A stretch of 64,000 nucleotides of DNA from Blastomussa wellsi (taxonomy: Eukaryota; Cnidaria; Anthozoa; Scleractinia; Plerogyridae), in the NCBI GenBank assembly GCA_947652115.1, contig OX393561.1, forward strand, positions 39,747,331 through 39,811,330. The letters are read 5' to 3'. Both the position numbers and the translations under genes were made by a program. The notes under the pieces were generated by a model. It made no database searches and had not been told where the DNA came from. It saw only the letters and a list, made by a program, of their open reading frames with translations. Positions 22,401-36,451 of this stretch are shown piece after piece; position 1 is the first letter of the stretch; each line of letters opens with the position of its first letter.

Positions 22401-25400
22401 GAGTGCTGGTAAACAATCGAAAGGTTTCCTTTTGAGCGTTAAGACCTAGCATAGTGCATAATTAGGTGGCCTATGACCATAAGCGTACGGGTAATTTTTT
22501 GCCAGGGAGGGCGGTCAGCCATTTGCCCAAAAAATTATCCCAAGTTGCCTTGCCTAAATTTCTCTTGCTGCACGCTGCATGTTGCCCAAAAATTGGGGAA
22601 GGGGGGGGGGGACTGCAGCCCCCCCCGGCACGTGCGCTAATGCGACCTGGCCTTTTAATTTAGGGCATACACAACATCGTACCATAATTGTCATGCCAAA
22701 TCCTTATATGGGTTAGATTGCCAAGTGGTCTGGGAAGTGTAATTACGAAATTGTTTTCCTGGCCTCTCTGGAACACTTTCCGGTCATGGTCCACAAGGGC
22801 CATCGGGGTGCTCTCCCACTCATCACCAGAGAGCACTATATACACGCTGCTAGTGGTCCCTGCATTTTGTCTCACACCAGTGTGGATACTTATCAAATAT
22901 GGGAAAGTAGCTTCAGCTCTGTTTCGCACGGCAGTAGCTCCAAGCTGCAATGTTGATAAAAAAAATATAGTTAAAAAAGAAGCTATCTTGCAATCCAAGT
23001 ACTGATCTCATTCTTTCTATATGGGAGCAATTTAAACGTGTAATATCATATCGTAATTTTAACACGAAATTTCAGCGTTAATTCGTAATTAAACATGTGA
23101 AATTACAAAATTACTATGGCAACGTTTGGCGCGAAATTTCTCGACACAATAACCAAGTCAAATACCCACGATTGTGAGCGTAATTTGTCCGCTATGATAC
23201 TGTAAGGTAATCAAATCGTAATACTAGTGAAATTAGGAAATGATTTCACTCGCATTCTGTCAAAATTGTAATAAAAATTAAAAACGCGCGTGAAATTAAT
23301 TATTTCCTAATTTCACTCGTCACCATTTGATTGCCCATACGAAGAATGGATTTTGTGACAGCAATAGTAAGAATATAAACTGATGAAAACGCGAGTTATT
23401 CGACTTCAACGGACATTGAAAAGGCCAAAAGCAGTCCCTTTTTATCGAGCGTGAAGCGAAAAAGACATCGCGAGTGAGATGATTGGTCGTCGTCTAAACG
23501 GACATTGTCTGCGTGGGAGACTGGACCCGACATACAATACAATAGGTGGTTTTCACTGTCACGCCATCAAAATATAAACTCGAAACCATGCAATTAAAAA
23601 ATCTGATAAATTCAAATGTTATAAAATATTAATAGGTAAACAACATCTCCAAGTATCAGGTCTGTGCGGTACACCATTCGTGAGTTATTTGCCGAAGCAT
23701 TTCTCGCACATTTATAGAGCTCAGTGTGGAAACCCAGCTTGATGGGCACCAACATGGCGGCCGGAAATCAAAGAAAACATCTGGCACTGACTTTTGCGAT
23801 AAAAGCGACTGCTCATTCCTCACGATCTAGTGTATATGCACATACGTATCTTTCCTGATACTTGAACTGTTTAAACTGCAAACATGCTGTATTTCAAACA
23901 ATATCTAGCTGAAAACTTGTGAATATGTGTATTTTTAGGATTTCTTTCACGTGGTGACAATAAAAATTGAACAGGCCCAGCGAATTTTGTTTTTAAAATT
24001 TTAAGACGTCACGTAAAAACCAAGAATACAATACTTAATATTAATTCTCCCCAAGGGGCTTTTCAGAATTAATTTACAATGCTTTATATTATTAAAAAAA
24101 CTGACATCTCTTTCACGGATTCTTACCTTCTCGAGATCTTTCTTGTCAAATCTCCGAGCGATTACAACAAGGACCAAGTACAATCCAAACAACAGGCACA
24201 CCACCAACAGAACAACAAAGTTCTTGCTGAGGTCAGCAGAAAACACTTTGTCGAAGTCTATTGGATTTGGCGCCACAATGAAGTCACTCGCAAATGATGT
24301 AAGATGATTGCATTTGCAGTGAATAAGATCGGGACTGGTCTTCTCTCCCACCTATGGATAAAATATACACAATACTTAACCAAGGGCCTTATTCGCGTGA
24401 CGGCCATGTTGGCCATAGACATTAGATTTCATACCCCGAGCCTCGAGTTCAAATGTTTGGGAACGAGTTTCCGCGTGACAAAACAAAAGTTTTCATCCCT
24501 CGGGACTCAACATGACCGCCGTGTGATTAAGGCCCATTGCACTGAAGTCGAGCCTCGCCCACGTGATATGTCGTCATTTTCTCTCTCGATCCAGCGTTCT
24601 CACAGCAGTTCGAACTGCAACGTAACCTGGTAATCGGCGGACAGTTTAAACAATATTTCTGCATTAAAACGGACTTGATTTGAAAACTGAGGCGCAATAA
24701 CTGAATTGGCCTGGTGCATTCTTGTCAAATATAAAATCGGAATTGAGAGAGAACAAGAACATTTTTTCATTGTAGTCAACAACAACAGCTTTATTTGCAT
24801 GACCATAAATACATATAGTGCTGCTAAAGTACACAACTAAAACAAGTACTAATACTAATAAAGAAATGGTAATCAGTTGGATTTGAAATTAGATTATTAC
24901 GTAAATCAAAACATGATAAAATGAGCTTCGTTAATTGTACATCAACATAACAATTTTGAGAATTCATGAATTCAGTGGTAGCTTTTGCTGGGGGTAAAAG
25001 CTTGATATTTGGTAGTTGATATTTTATTTTCCTGTAAATTCCATCCCTAATAATCGAGTAGGTAGTGCAGTAATAGTACTTTAACATTCATTCCCTTGTA
25101 CTTACTTTGCATCCGTTGTTAATCCAGTTTTCGTTTTTCTCGTCCCAGAATATACAGTTTGACGAGAACACGCGCATCAAGTAGTGCTCTGTGTCATTGG
25201 GATTGAAGGTATTGCCTTGGAAGTCTTCATTGGAAGGTTTAGTGCCATACTGCTGTTTTGATGGAGTTGTCGGCTTTGGTGGAGGAGGAGGTATAATGAC
25301 ACATGAACGCTTCATTCGTCTGTTACCAGCTCTGCATGCGGCGGGAATATCTCTGCGTTCGCGCGCTTCAGTTGGAGAGCTTGTCGGTGACTCTTCTTCC

Positions 25401-28400
25401 GTTCGCGGTTCCGGGTCTTCATAATAAACAGCTGAAAAAAAAAATGACTGATTAAATGTTTGAAATTTGGAAGAAGTGGGTCTGAGTATTCAGGCGTGAA
25501 CAATTCCTTACGATATACAATCGGACCTCTCCTTACGGACATCTTTCTAGTACGGACAGTTTCCTATGTCTCAACAAAATTCTCATATATTTTCTTGAAA
25601 GAAAACCTCTGTAATACGGACCCTCTCTAATAAAGTAAACGGACACTAAATCTCGGCCGCAGAGAACAAATACATATAAACGTTTAGAACCAAGACAAAA
25701 TTACGAGGATTTGTATGGAGTCGCTGAATGAAGAAAGCGCCAATATCTCACCCCCAATTTGAAAGAAAATACTGATTTTTGGCAAGTGGGCATTCTTCAT
25801 CATGTACCTTCCGAAGATCTTAATGAATCCCAAATATTTGAATATTTGTGACGTCACACTTCGGTACTCTATTGTTCATACATAGGCCATTCCGAAATTG
25901 CGCAGGGAACTGGGGCGAGTTTCAACATTTAACCAATCGATAATTTGACACCACAACACGAAAGATCACGTTGAAATTGGTCATCTGACCAAGTTTGAAG
26001 TTTTTAGGTTGAAAAGAGACCAAGTTATGGACTGTGAAACATGGCTCAAAATCTATACAAACGTCTAGAATTTTGACACAGCGTCCCTCAAAACCATATA
26101 AACTCTTAATTTTTTATGATTTCCGCGATACTCTTAAACATGGGCAATCATAGGGATTTTCTTCTCAACTTCTTTCAAATAGTAGTTCCATGATGGCATT
26201 TTACAGTTGTCACAAATCTGATAAAAATTTAAAGGTTTTTTAAGGTTTTGGGGGATGCTGTGTCAAAAGTAGAGACGTTTGTATGGATTTGAAACCATGT
26301 TTCAAAGTCCGAAGCTTGGTCTCTTTTCAACCTAAAAACTTGGTCAGATGACCATTTTCAACGTGATCTTTTGTGTGGTGGTGTCAATTTATCGATTGGT
26401 TAAAAGTTGAATCTCGCCCCAGTTCCCTGTGCAATTTTGGAACGGCCTATTCATCGACATCTCTCTACTAAGGCCACCTCGGTCTGTCCCTTCAGTGTCT
26501 GTATTGGAGAGGTTCGACTGTATACGAACAATACAATTATGCAATACGTGCTGATTAAATTCAGAGGAAACAATACTGCACCGGCTAATGTGATAAGTTA
26601 ACAACTAACCTAGGTAATATGTCCCTTTTTCAGTCACCATGCTGTTGCTAACAGAAACTGTGTATGGATCTCTTTCGCAGTCCCTCTTCAGGTCAATCGT
26701 CAAAACCTCTTGCTCAGTCTCCGTGGAGTTCGTCACGGACGAATTTGTCGCGTTGTTCGCCCCACTTTCCGCGGAGGAATTGGAAACTACTCTGGACACA
26801 TTACTAAAGGAACAACTGCTGAAGTCCGGTACTGTCCAGTTGTAGTCAAAATTTTCCAGGCTTGGTCTATCGTCATATAACAACAGGACTGTCAGGTTCC
26901 CTATGGAATCATTCTTTGGTCTTATCTGAATGTGGACGGAGTAGTTTGAAGAGTTTACCTCGATAGTGTGGTACTGTATGTACCTTCGTTCCCCCATGGG
27001 GACAACGTAGAACTCTTCTTCGTCAGGCAGCTGACTTGCGTCACGTGGTATGTAGATATGGGCGTCGCTGCTGAAGTTAGACGTGTCGAGAGGATGAAGG
27101 AGCTCGTCTTTGAGACTGAGGCTAACGGAGTAAGAATTGACTTGCGTGCTCGTGTTTGACCATGTATGCACGTTGGTGGGGATGGAAGTCATCTGATGGA
27201 GACAGAAGAGTTGAGTTAGCAATGAAATTGAGCCTTAGGAGCAAATGGTATGGAGTTGGCGGATAAATATGACTGTCAAGCTATTGGAAACTGCGCGGAA
27301 CAAGTCGACCGCCCTAGTTACTAGCCAATGTGTGGCAAGACACTGCGCAAAAAGCCAAATATTCGGGTCCGAATCAACTGGAATACGAGTAGGCGCGCGC
27401 CTCGTATAGTGAAATATTCCGACGTATTCTAGGACGCCTGATTCCAAATACATTGCCTGGTTTCAACCGAAAGGGACTAGGCATGAGTCTGTACATTATG
27501 GGATTAGTAACTATTGATCCACAAAGTTAGAAAGAGCACACCGAGATTTACAAAATCTTCAAGTTTGGTGTTAATCGGGCCAGTTTTGACTGAGATACAG
27601 CCATTTACATACGGCAAAATAACAAAGAAATGTTTGGTAATCCGGACGCAGCGTCCGGATGCCATACATTTCTTTGTAAATTCTGACGTTTTTAACTGGC
27701 TGTATCTCGCTTAATATTGGGTCTATTAACACCAAACTTGGGGATTTTGTAAAGCTTGGTGTGCACTTGCTGACTATGTGTATCAATAGTTGCTAATCCC
27801 ATAATTTGTTGACTCGTACCATGTCCCCCTCGGTTTTTAACCAGGCAATAAGGGATTTTCCTATAGAATCCGGCCGGTTTTTTCGTATTCAAATTAAACA
27901 CTCCAGGTGTGCATCACGTATTAAAAGTGAATACTCGCGAATACTCCAGGGGCACTTCACATATTCCAATCGAATACTCTTGAATACTCCACGTGTACTT
28001 CACTTATTGCGTACGCCTTGAATACTCTACGATACTCTAGGATTCTATGGCATCACAATGACATGTTCGAGGCTAGAATACTCTAAAATATTTTTTATTT
28101 GGCGCAGTGAGAACGAGAGCAAAACCACAAACTAAGATAATGCTCATACAAACAAATACATAAAAAGAAAGCAAGGATGCGAGCAAGATAGAAGGGAGTA
28201 AAAGAACAAAAAACAAAATAAAGAAAGCAAGGAACCAATCAAGCGAAGAGAGGAAGGGAGGGGAGGGGAGGAGTGGTAGGGGAAAGTAACTGGGAGACTT
28301 AATGCTCTTGATGACGAAAACCACTGAATCTCCTGTTATGATTAAGATAATTAAGAGCCATTTCTTAAACTAAGATATTCAAGGGGAATTATAAAGTGCA

Positions 28401-31400
28401 TGCCGAGTTCTTTTACAAAATTGATAAGCAAAGACAAGCCAAGCATTGTTCTACAGACTAGCTTACCTGTATTTCAACAGATGAATACTTTTTGGTTCCG
28501 TTTTTGCCATACCCCAGCCCCATCTCTTTAAGTAATGGTAGAGCAAAACTGGTGTGGTTATCTGAAATATAGTTGTTGCCCAGGTCGGCAAAGAGGGTTT
28601 TTTTTCCAGTGAGGTTGAAGTCACGCGTTTTTATAACCACAGCAGGCTCTCCGGCTACCATGTTTACCAAAACAATGCGCCCTAGATCGTCAACTATCTT
28701 CAAAAGTTTCAGCGTTCGATTTCGTGCCTGCAATAGAAGATGACACTTTGTTATTTGTGTTTTTCAACATATCGAAAGGAGGAGTTTGCATGTGGCCTGT
28801 GCCAATTTTGAAGACTTGAAACTACAAAGTCGCAACGGCTTGCAGCTTTTGATTCCCACCCCACCCCTCACCCCCGGCTATTACTAGTAATCAGCGCGCC
28901 GCCAAAGAGGAATCGCAAAAATAGAAACAAATTTGGATAACGATGAAATGCTCATTTCTCACGAACGTGGGACAAAGAAAAATCTGAGTACCCGAAAGGA
29001 TTCGAGCCCATTACCTCACAGGTACCAGTTTGGCGCTCTGGCCAACTGAACTACGAGGTTCATAACAAAATTTGTTACTCACTCTTTCTTTGACGGAAAC
29101 GACCCCTCCAGTTGTTGAATTACCGGTATAACCGGTTATATTCTCTTTTGAGTCAGTAGTGTTCACCGCTGCCAAGGATGCCGATGACTGAAGTACATTT
29201 GCAATTCCGCCAAGAACCGAAGAAACAGTGTCCTTGACCGCCGTGAAGCCCACGTTATTCTGCGATTCTGTTTGTAGAACATTGGCCATTTGTTGGAAAG
29301 AATACAAAGCCAATTCCTGAAGAAAGAAAGAAAAAAGAAACTAATGCCTCTGCTATTCATTGTCAACGAGTTGAGATACTTGCGGGTAACAGAGGGTAGC
29401 CAGGATTTTTCAAAGGGGCGAGGGGGGGGGGGGGCAGTCTATGTCACTCCCAGGTTTATCACCAGATTGTCATGTCGCCATCTAAGTTTACTTTAAAAGT
29501 CTCGCAAAGGGAGGGGGGTCACGGACACTCCAGGACCCCCCTTGCTACGCCCTTGTATGAAAGGTTATTTATCAGAGTAACAAGAAAGGATAGATGTTGT
29601 AAGACTAACGATAAAAACAGGGAAAACAGTGTAATTACCTGAGCTTTAGTTTTCACTTCAGAATGAACTTCAGTCGTGACATCAATGGCAGATGCCAGCA
29701 ATTTGACTTGCCCAACTGTTGACATTTGGAACTTGGACAGATCTTTCAGAATCTCAGTGCGAAGCTTGAAAAAGAAAAGATCATTAAATTTTAGTTTGAT
29801 GCATACCATTTGCGCTCAAACGTAGCGTATGCGTAACCTCAATTCTAGTCGCCTGTCAGGAAAATTTCCCGCTCAAACAAAACATCACAACAAAAGTTCT
29901 AGGCGTTACACCCCGTCGCCCCAAACCCCTCGCCTGTTTTCCCACGCCGCGCTAATCTTCACTGAGTCAACTGTTAACCGAACATGCTAAAATGTATAGA
30001 ATAATAGCAAAATTAAAAACTTTAACCGGCAAAAGAAATTATCTAACAGACCAATTAACCAGATTGATCATACAACATTGTTTTTGAAAAATAAAGATGC
30101 AAAAATTGTTTACTACAAACTGAAGTCTACAGAATGAAGTCTTCATTTGAATTTCACTCACACAGTCAGTGTTCTCAAACAAGTTAGATTCTAGCATACG
30201 TGCAGCCGCCTACAAAAGCTAGTTAGATAAAAAGTTTGATTTACGCGTTCAACTTTCTTTTTTCGGCTTTACGTTTTTCAACTACACCAACATAATTCCA
30301 GACCAAATTGCCTGTGATTAATTTTCTCAAACCTCTATTCTTGTGTGTTCTGCCTCCTTTGCGTCTGTTGCTTCTGTTTCTGTCATGTTTCCTTGCTCAG
30401 CCAAGTCGGACTGTCGGCCATCGTAGTTCAAAATCGAGCCAACAGAGTTAATTATTTCGACCATTCCTTGTAGATCTCCTTTTTTCAATGCTTCCTTTAA
30501 CAAACCGTCCTCGCCACTGATGAGCTCTCTCAGTTTATCATTGCTAAACGCTGTGGGTTTCACCTTTTGAAACGACATCAAAGACTTACATTAAGGACAA
30601 CTTAAGTAAAGCTACACTACAATTTACTAATTGGCCATTAACCAATGGATTAAAAAATACCGCCGAACTTGCGCCCACTGAGAGCAACGCTACCTCAAAA
30701 CGTGTAACCAAGTCCTTCTCTCAGGCTTGAGCATGCAAATGCTCCTATCTGCTCGCCTTACAAATATTTTACTACTCATTGAGAGAATTTCATTACTGAT
30801 CTAAAAAAAAACTTTAGTCAGCGCGGACCACCCGAAGTGCACTCAATCGAGGAATGGCTCGGAACGATCGACTTGAGTCACTTGCAGGAATTCGCTTTTG
30901 GCTGAAGATTTTTTGCCGCGAAATGGCATCATTTCTTTGGCACTCAGTTGGTTTCTTTCTTTTTCTTATTGTACTGATGTGCCGCATAGAGTTTGACGCG
31001 CGCTGCGGCGCGTGTTAAAATTGCGATTGTTCGGATTTTCAAAGCGTTGACAAAGCCAATTCTTTGACCCCATAACTAGCAAAGCTAACAATTTATTATG
31101 GACAATCTTTTTGCCTTTCATACGTGAACAAAGTTGCTAGAACAGACTAGCAAACCGACCGAAATGTATCAGCGTCTCGCGAGCAAGTTTTGCAAGTAGA
31201 GCGCGCGCGGGCTTAAGTTCCGGTGCAATATTTTGATTGACAGCCGTAATGTGGCGGCACCGGTCGAAAATTCCACCGGTGATGTCAAATTTTGAGAAAT
31301 GGCGCGCTGCAGGTGAGACAAGTCGCGCGTTCCGCGTCGCCATTTTTATTTTCCAGCCCGCGGGCGCTCTCCATAACCAGCAGTTTTCAGCCATCATTTT

Positions 31401-34400
31401 GATTCGGACTCCAGCGCATTTACCCATGCTAACCAAACAAGCGACTTGGAGCAAGTATATGAAGCCTGCTGTGCGATGCATGATAAAACCCAGGGCATAT
31501 TACTTGAGAGGGAGCGAGCACTCTTAATTAACACTGTGCCATCCTTATACACCTTATTCCAAAATGGCCGCTGATTTATGCACATACAGATTGGCCCTTG
31601 TTGCCTAGTTCAAGATAAAATATTCTTTTCAATTTTGAGCTTAAAAACGAGGCAAGAAGGGCTAATTTGGATACCAACAAAAGAATATTAAGATGGCAGC
31701 CATTTTGGAATAAGGTGTATGGCTTTTCTACCGTGATCAAAATTCGAACTAAAAGACGTTTGTTAAACTCAGTACCTTGACTTCAATCTCTTCTATAGTA
31801 GCAGCACCCAAGTGGTCAATAATCCTCATCTTCAAGGTCAGATTAAAGTCTTTGGATTCGTGTCCCATTGGAAGAACCACCGACGCCAAAGGGTCTTGGG
31901 AAACATAGAACACGGATTCCTGAATATAGTTGATGAATAAAAACTCGTATCTCAGCGGTTGATCGGGATCAGCCCAGCCCGTGCAATTTATTGAGAATGA
32001 CGTATTCATGGCACTTCCCACCTTGGGCTGTACGTCACAAGTCCCTACAAAATATATATACAAACAATAGTTACTGGATTTCTGTACATTTTCTTTATTA
32101 AATGTCAATGCTTACTGCTTAAGAGGGGGGGGGGGGGGGTGGGGAGGGTGCACGTGAATTTGAATGAAATTTTAAGCATTGGTTTTTAACGCCACCAAAC
32201 AGTTGACCCCTCCCCCCTCCAACAAAAGAACACCCCAGGTTGGTAGGGGACTGTTTGGTGTCCATCTACAAATTTTTAACTTCAAATTCCCCGCCTTAAC
32301 TTTTCCTCTAAAAAGGTGCCTACCTCCGGCTTGCTTCCCGGCAGGCTCGTAAAATGATTGGCATACTCTCTAAGAAATCGAACTGAATAAATTTTTGAAG
32401 TGAATCCAGGGGAACACATTTCCCATGGTGGATTTGATCGATTTGCACCGTAGCGGTCTTTTCGCATTGTTGCGAATCATTCGTTGCGGCTGCTTATTCG
32501 GGTGAGGTGCTGTTAAATCTTTCTATTGTGGTCTCAAATAATGAAGGGAGGTGCTTATTTTTAATCGAGTAAATACCGTAGCCCTGCAAAGATGTCGATA
32601 TACGAAGGAACAAGGCACAGGGACATATATTAGAGACTTGTGTCTATAGCGTTCCGTCGTTGTGTATTCACCCTCAACCTTGACATGTTGAATTGAATTA
32701 TTAGCTAATCATTTCACCTTGGAAGATCGAGTGCATATCGGTTAGTTCTAGCAGCCAATATCAATTTCTGTCCATTACAATGACCCTCGTTCAGGCGGAC
32801 CGAAACCTGTCTCTCCCATAACTTAAACAAGCCAGGTCTTGCATTTTAGAGAAGACAAATATGATCATTTTCTACTTACCGTTTTCAGGTGGCGAGTTTG
32901 TTACAAAAGTATGGATATATTCACCATACTGTCCATTTCGTCGATAAGCCCTGAAGAAGGCAGTAAAACCAGTATCTTTCGATAACGTGTTTTCTCGTAA
33001 TGCCAGATTCAGTGAATTATCTGGTGTGGTTGATATTTTCTTGAGGTCGGCGGTAATGTTCTCCATTTTGTCAATATCAAGAGGATTCATGTTCAGTTCA
33101 GGGTGCTGGTAAAGCTGCCATTTGAAAGTGAGTTCTCCATAGCAGGCTTTACACGTTCCCTTCAAAGGTAGCTTCTGGTCGATGTTGACCTTTGGCGGGC
33201 AGGAGGGGCTACATCTGTTCAATTAAAAACAAAATGGATAATGACGTAAAGTGTGCGATACAAGTCAAATATGAAATAACTATGTAGCTGCATTGAAGCA
33301 AGAAATGATCATCGCTGTGGCTTTTCAACGTACAAAAATCTGGAAATTAAAACCAAAAGTCTGGAAAATTCAGGGCTTCAACGGGCTTTTCGGGCCACTT
33401 TACTTTCTCACGTACAGAATGATAATTTCTCACGTACAGAATGATTAATAATGGCAGTACATCTAGTGCTTCAGCCCAAGTCGCACTCGGGTCAACAGAT
33501 AACAGGCCGAAACTTTCCTTATAGCATAAAGCGACAAGGAGTATTAACACTCCCCCTCCCCCTTCTCCCCGCTGGATGAGATATTAAGCCATCCCAGGAT
33601 ACCACGGAATTTTCCCAAATTTTCCTAACGGACCGCTGTTGTCCATTTATTCTCCTGGTATGGGTGGACTGCAGGTGGTTTGTGCCATCATTTAGACCAG
33701 GAAGAGGGCAATTAGCCAACCAAGTTTCGTACAAAAGCCGAAATGGAAAGGTGCCAAAAGGACGTGCCCAAGTGAGGATGGCTGGAAAATCGGATCGTCA
33801 CGTGATCACAGGAAAAGGGCATTAAACACTTACGACACTTCCACCTCTGGGGGATCCCCAAAGGTAATTTCCAGCACCTGGTTGTAGACAGCTCTTTGAC
33901 TCCAGAATGGGTTGCGGGTTTCGAGGACAAGAGTGATAACGTACCTGGCAACAAAATAATTTACACTTATTTCAATAAACGAAACGTCAACGAAGCGCAG
34001 TCGAGTTGACCATAGCAGGCGGCAAGTACACAGCGGACACGATGAGACCTAGGGCCCGATTACTTAGCCCTAATTGACCGAGCAGGAGGTCTGTATGGGA
34101 GAATCTTGACCTCGGTCTGTACTCACGACCTCGGTGAAGATTCTCCCATACAGACCGACTAAGTTCGATTAATAAGATGTTTATTATATGGCCAAACGGA
34201 AACTTAAATTTGCTTAGCTTTGCTTTTGCGAACGGCGATGAGCTGAACTTAAATTTGCCAAAATTTGGTCGTATCATTACTTTTTATTCTTGTCAAGCTT
34301 TTTTAATTATCCATTTAGTATTTTTAGACAAAAAGGAGACAATGTGTTCCTGTTTTGTTTGTAACTTTCTGACCCCAAAAATACAACGGGTCTAGATGCC

Positions 34401-36420
34401 GGTCTAGATGGGATAATCTAGACCGCGGTCAATATCGATTTTAGCCAATCAAATTCGTGAATTCGCTAGTTTCCAGTCCACGTGAGACACGGCCACATAA
34501 TAAAGGGAGAATATAGCCCGGTTGGAAGCGCTGAGATTTCATCTGTCTTCTAGAACAAATCTTATTTACATGACAATCAGGCCCTGAGCGAGCCGAGACA
34601 CAGCGTCTCGTGTTGCTCTCTCCTTTCTCTTGCCGCGCCATCCTCGGAGACCTAGGGGCGAAAGTTTACAAGAAGTCGCAAGATTGGCCATAAATTCTTG
34701 TAAGATTTGAGTCTTTCTGAATCCTTCCGGGCTAGCTAAATTCTGAAGCACTTACAACATCACCAATTTGCTCCTCTTTTCACACCTTCTTAGCAGCGGA
34801 AGAAATACTATAAAATCAAAATTCGTACATTCGATAGCTGGGCTCATATGACCTATATATATCTTTTGGGCTATATGATAATTCCCTTGCAAGTCGACGA
34901 GAATCCCTTGAATTTGTCATGCCATTTCTTATTAGGCAACTGAGCACTCGGAATGTTTTTAAGATGATGATTCACTTTTAGGACGTACTGTGTTGCTGTT
35001 TTCGTCATACTTACGTGGAATTTTCTGTCATTCCTCGCGTTGAGTCAATAATTGCAAGAGAACCATTGACACCAAGACGCCCTTTTCCCGTTCTGAAGCA
35101 TCCACCTCGATTCTAAAAAAACATATGTTCTATGAGAAACGACAGCTTTATGTCATCATCACAGCCTTGTTTAAGGTGCGCTTCTTTAAAAAATCCAAGA
35201 TTGGATTCTTAAATCTGAAAACTTATTTTGCGTTTCTTTATTAAACAAATTAATCCAAGATAGCTCGGATCATGGTGCATCAAAGAAACTGAAGAATCCT
35301 TTTGCCCAGAGTGGATTCCTCGCATTTAATTAAAAAAAACAACAAAATTTTAGGTACCGATAGATGCTTTAGGTTTGTTGTTTTGGGTGCGCACAATCTT
35401 GCCAACGAAGAAGGGAATCAGATTTACCTCAGAAATGTTTTGGTTACGTTCTGGTATGGAGATTTCTTGGATAGCACTAACATTTCCACTGGTGTCAAAT
35501 TCGGCTTCTGAAAAATTACGACAAAGCCAGTAGTATGTTGGGGAGGCCTCGGATAAGAACTCAAAATCTACATCCTTTGAATTTCCGGCACTCATGGTAA
35601 TCTGGAAATTAAGTAAAAAAGATAGATTAGAGTGGCTAGCTCAGACAATTTTAGGCCAAAACTGCAGAGCAGTGGAGGGAAAAGTGACAGTTGATGACGA
35701 AATCCCAGCCACCTCCGAGACGGGACTGAGCACAAGGTTTCGTCCCTGAGGTTGCTAAGCAACATGCCGAATTTTCTCACACGATTTATCATTACTTTCG
35801 GTGTTTTCGTGAGCTCTCGTTCTAGTTTTTGATTGGATAAATAATTAAGTCGGAAACTCTCGAGTGCGTCAACGAAGATGGCCAAAACTGGCACTCAAAA
35901 AAGGGAAGAAAGATGGGGCATGGATGGAAAAAACTGGAGAAGATAGAAACAAATCGCGTTTGGTTAAACTTGGAAAACGTCGGTCGATTTTTGAAAAATA
36001 TTATGTTACTTTTGTATGAAAATGCAGTTTATAGTAATAATTGTTATTATGTTCGCTCGTGTTATGTGGCCGGGATTTTGTTGCTCTACCAACTCATAAG
36101 TAACACTTATAGACAGAATGAGGAAGAACAAAGTGGGGAAAGTCGACTTCAAGTTGACAATAAGCTGCTTAGCTAAATGAGTACTGGTCGCAGAGTTTAG
36201 GTGGAACGTTTAAGCAACAGAGAGGAGCCGAATAAACTGAATTGGCAAGCTACGGTGTATTTGTAAGTATACTAATATATCAAACACTATAAACAGTGTT
36301 TCATCACATTTCCAAACGCCGGGAAGAGAGTTGCAAATACGACGCCCAGTGGAGTATTTTTGACGAACTGTGATGAAACACTCGCTAAAGTGTTTGATGC
36401 ATCTTTTTCAAAATTCAATG

Positions 36421-36451
<31 letters not shown>

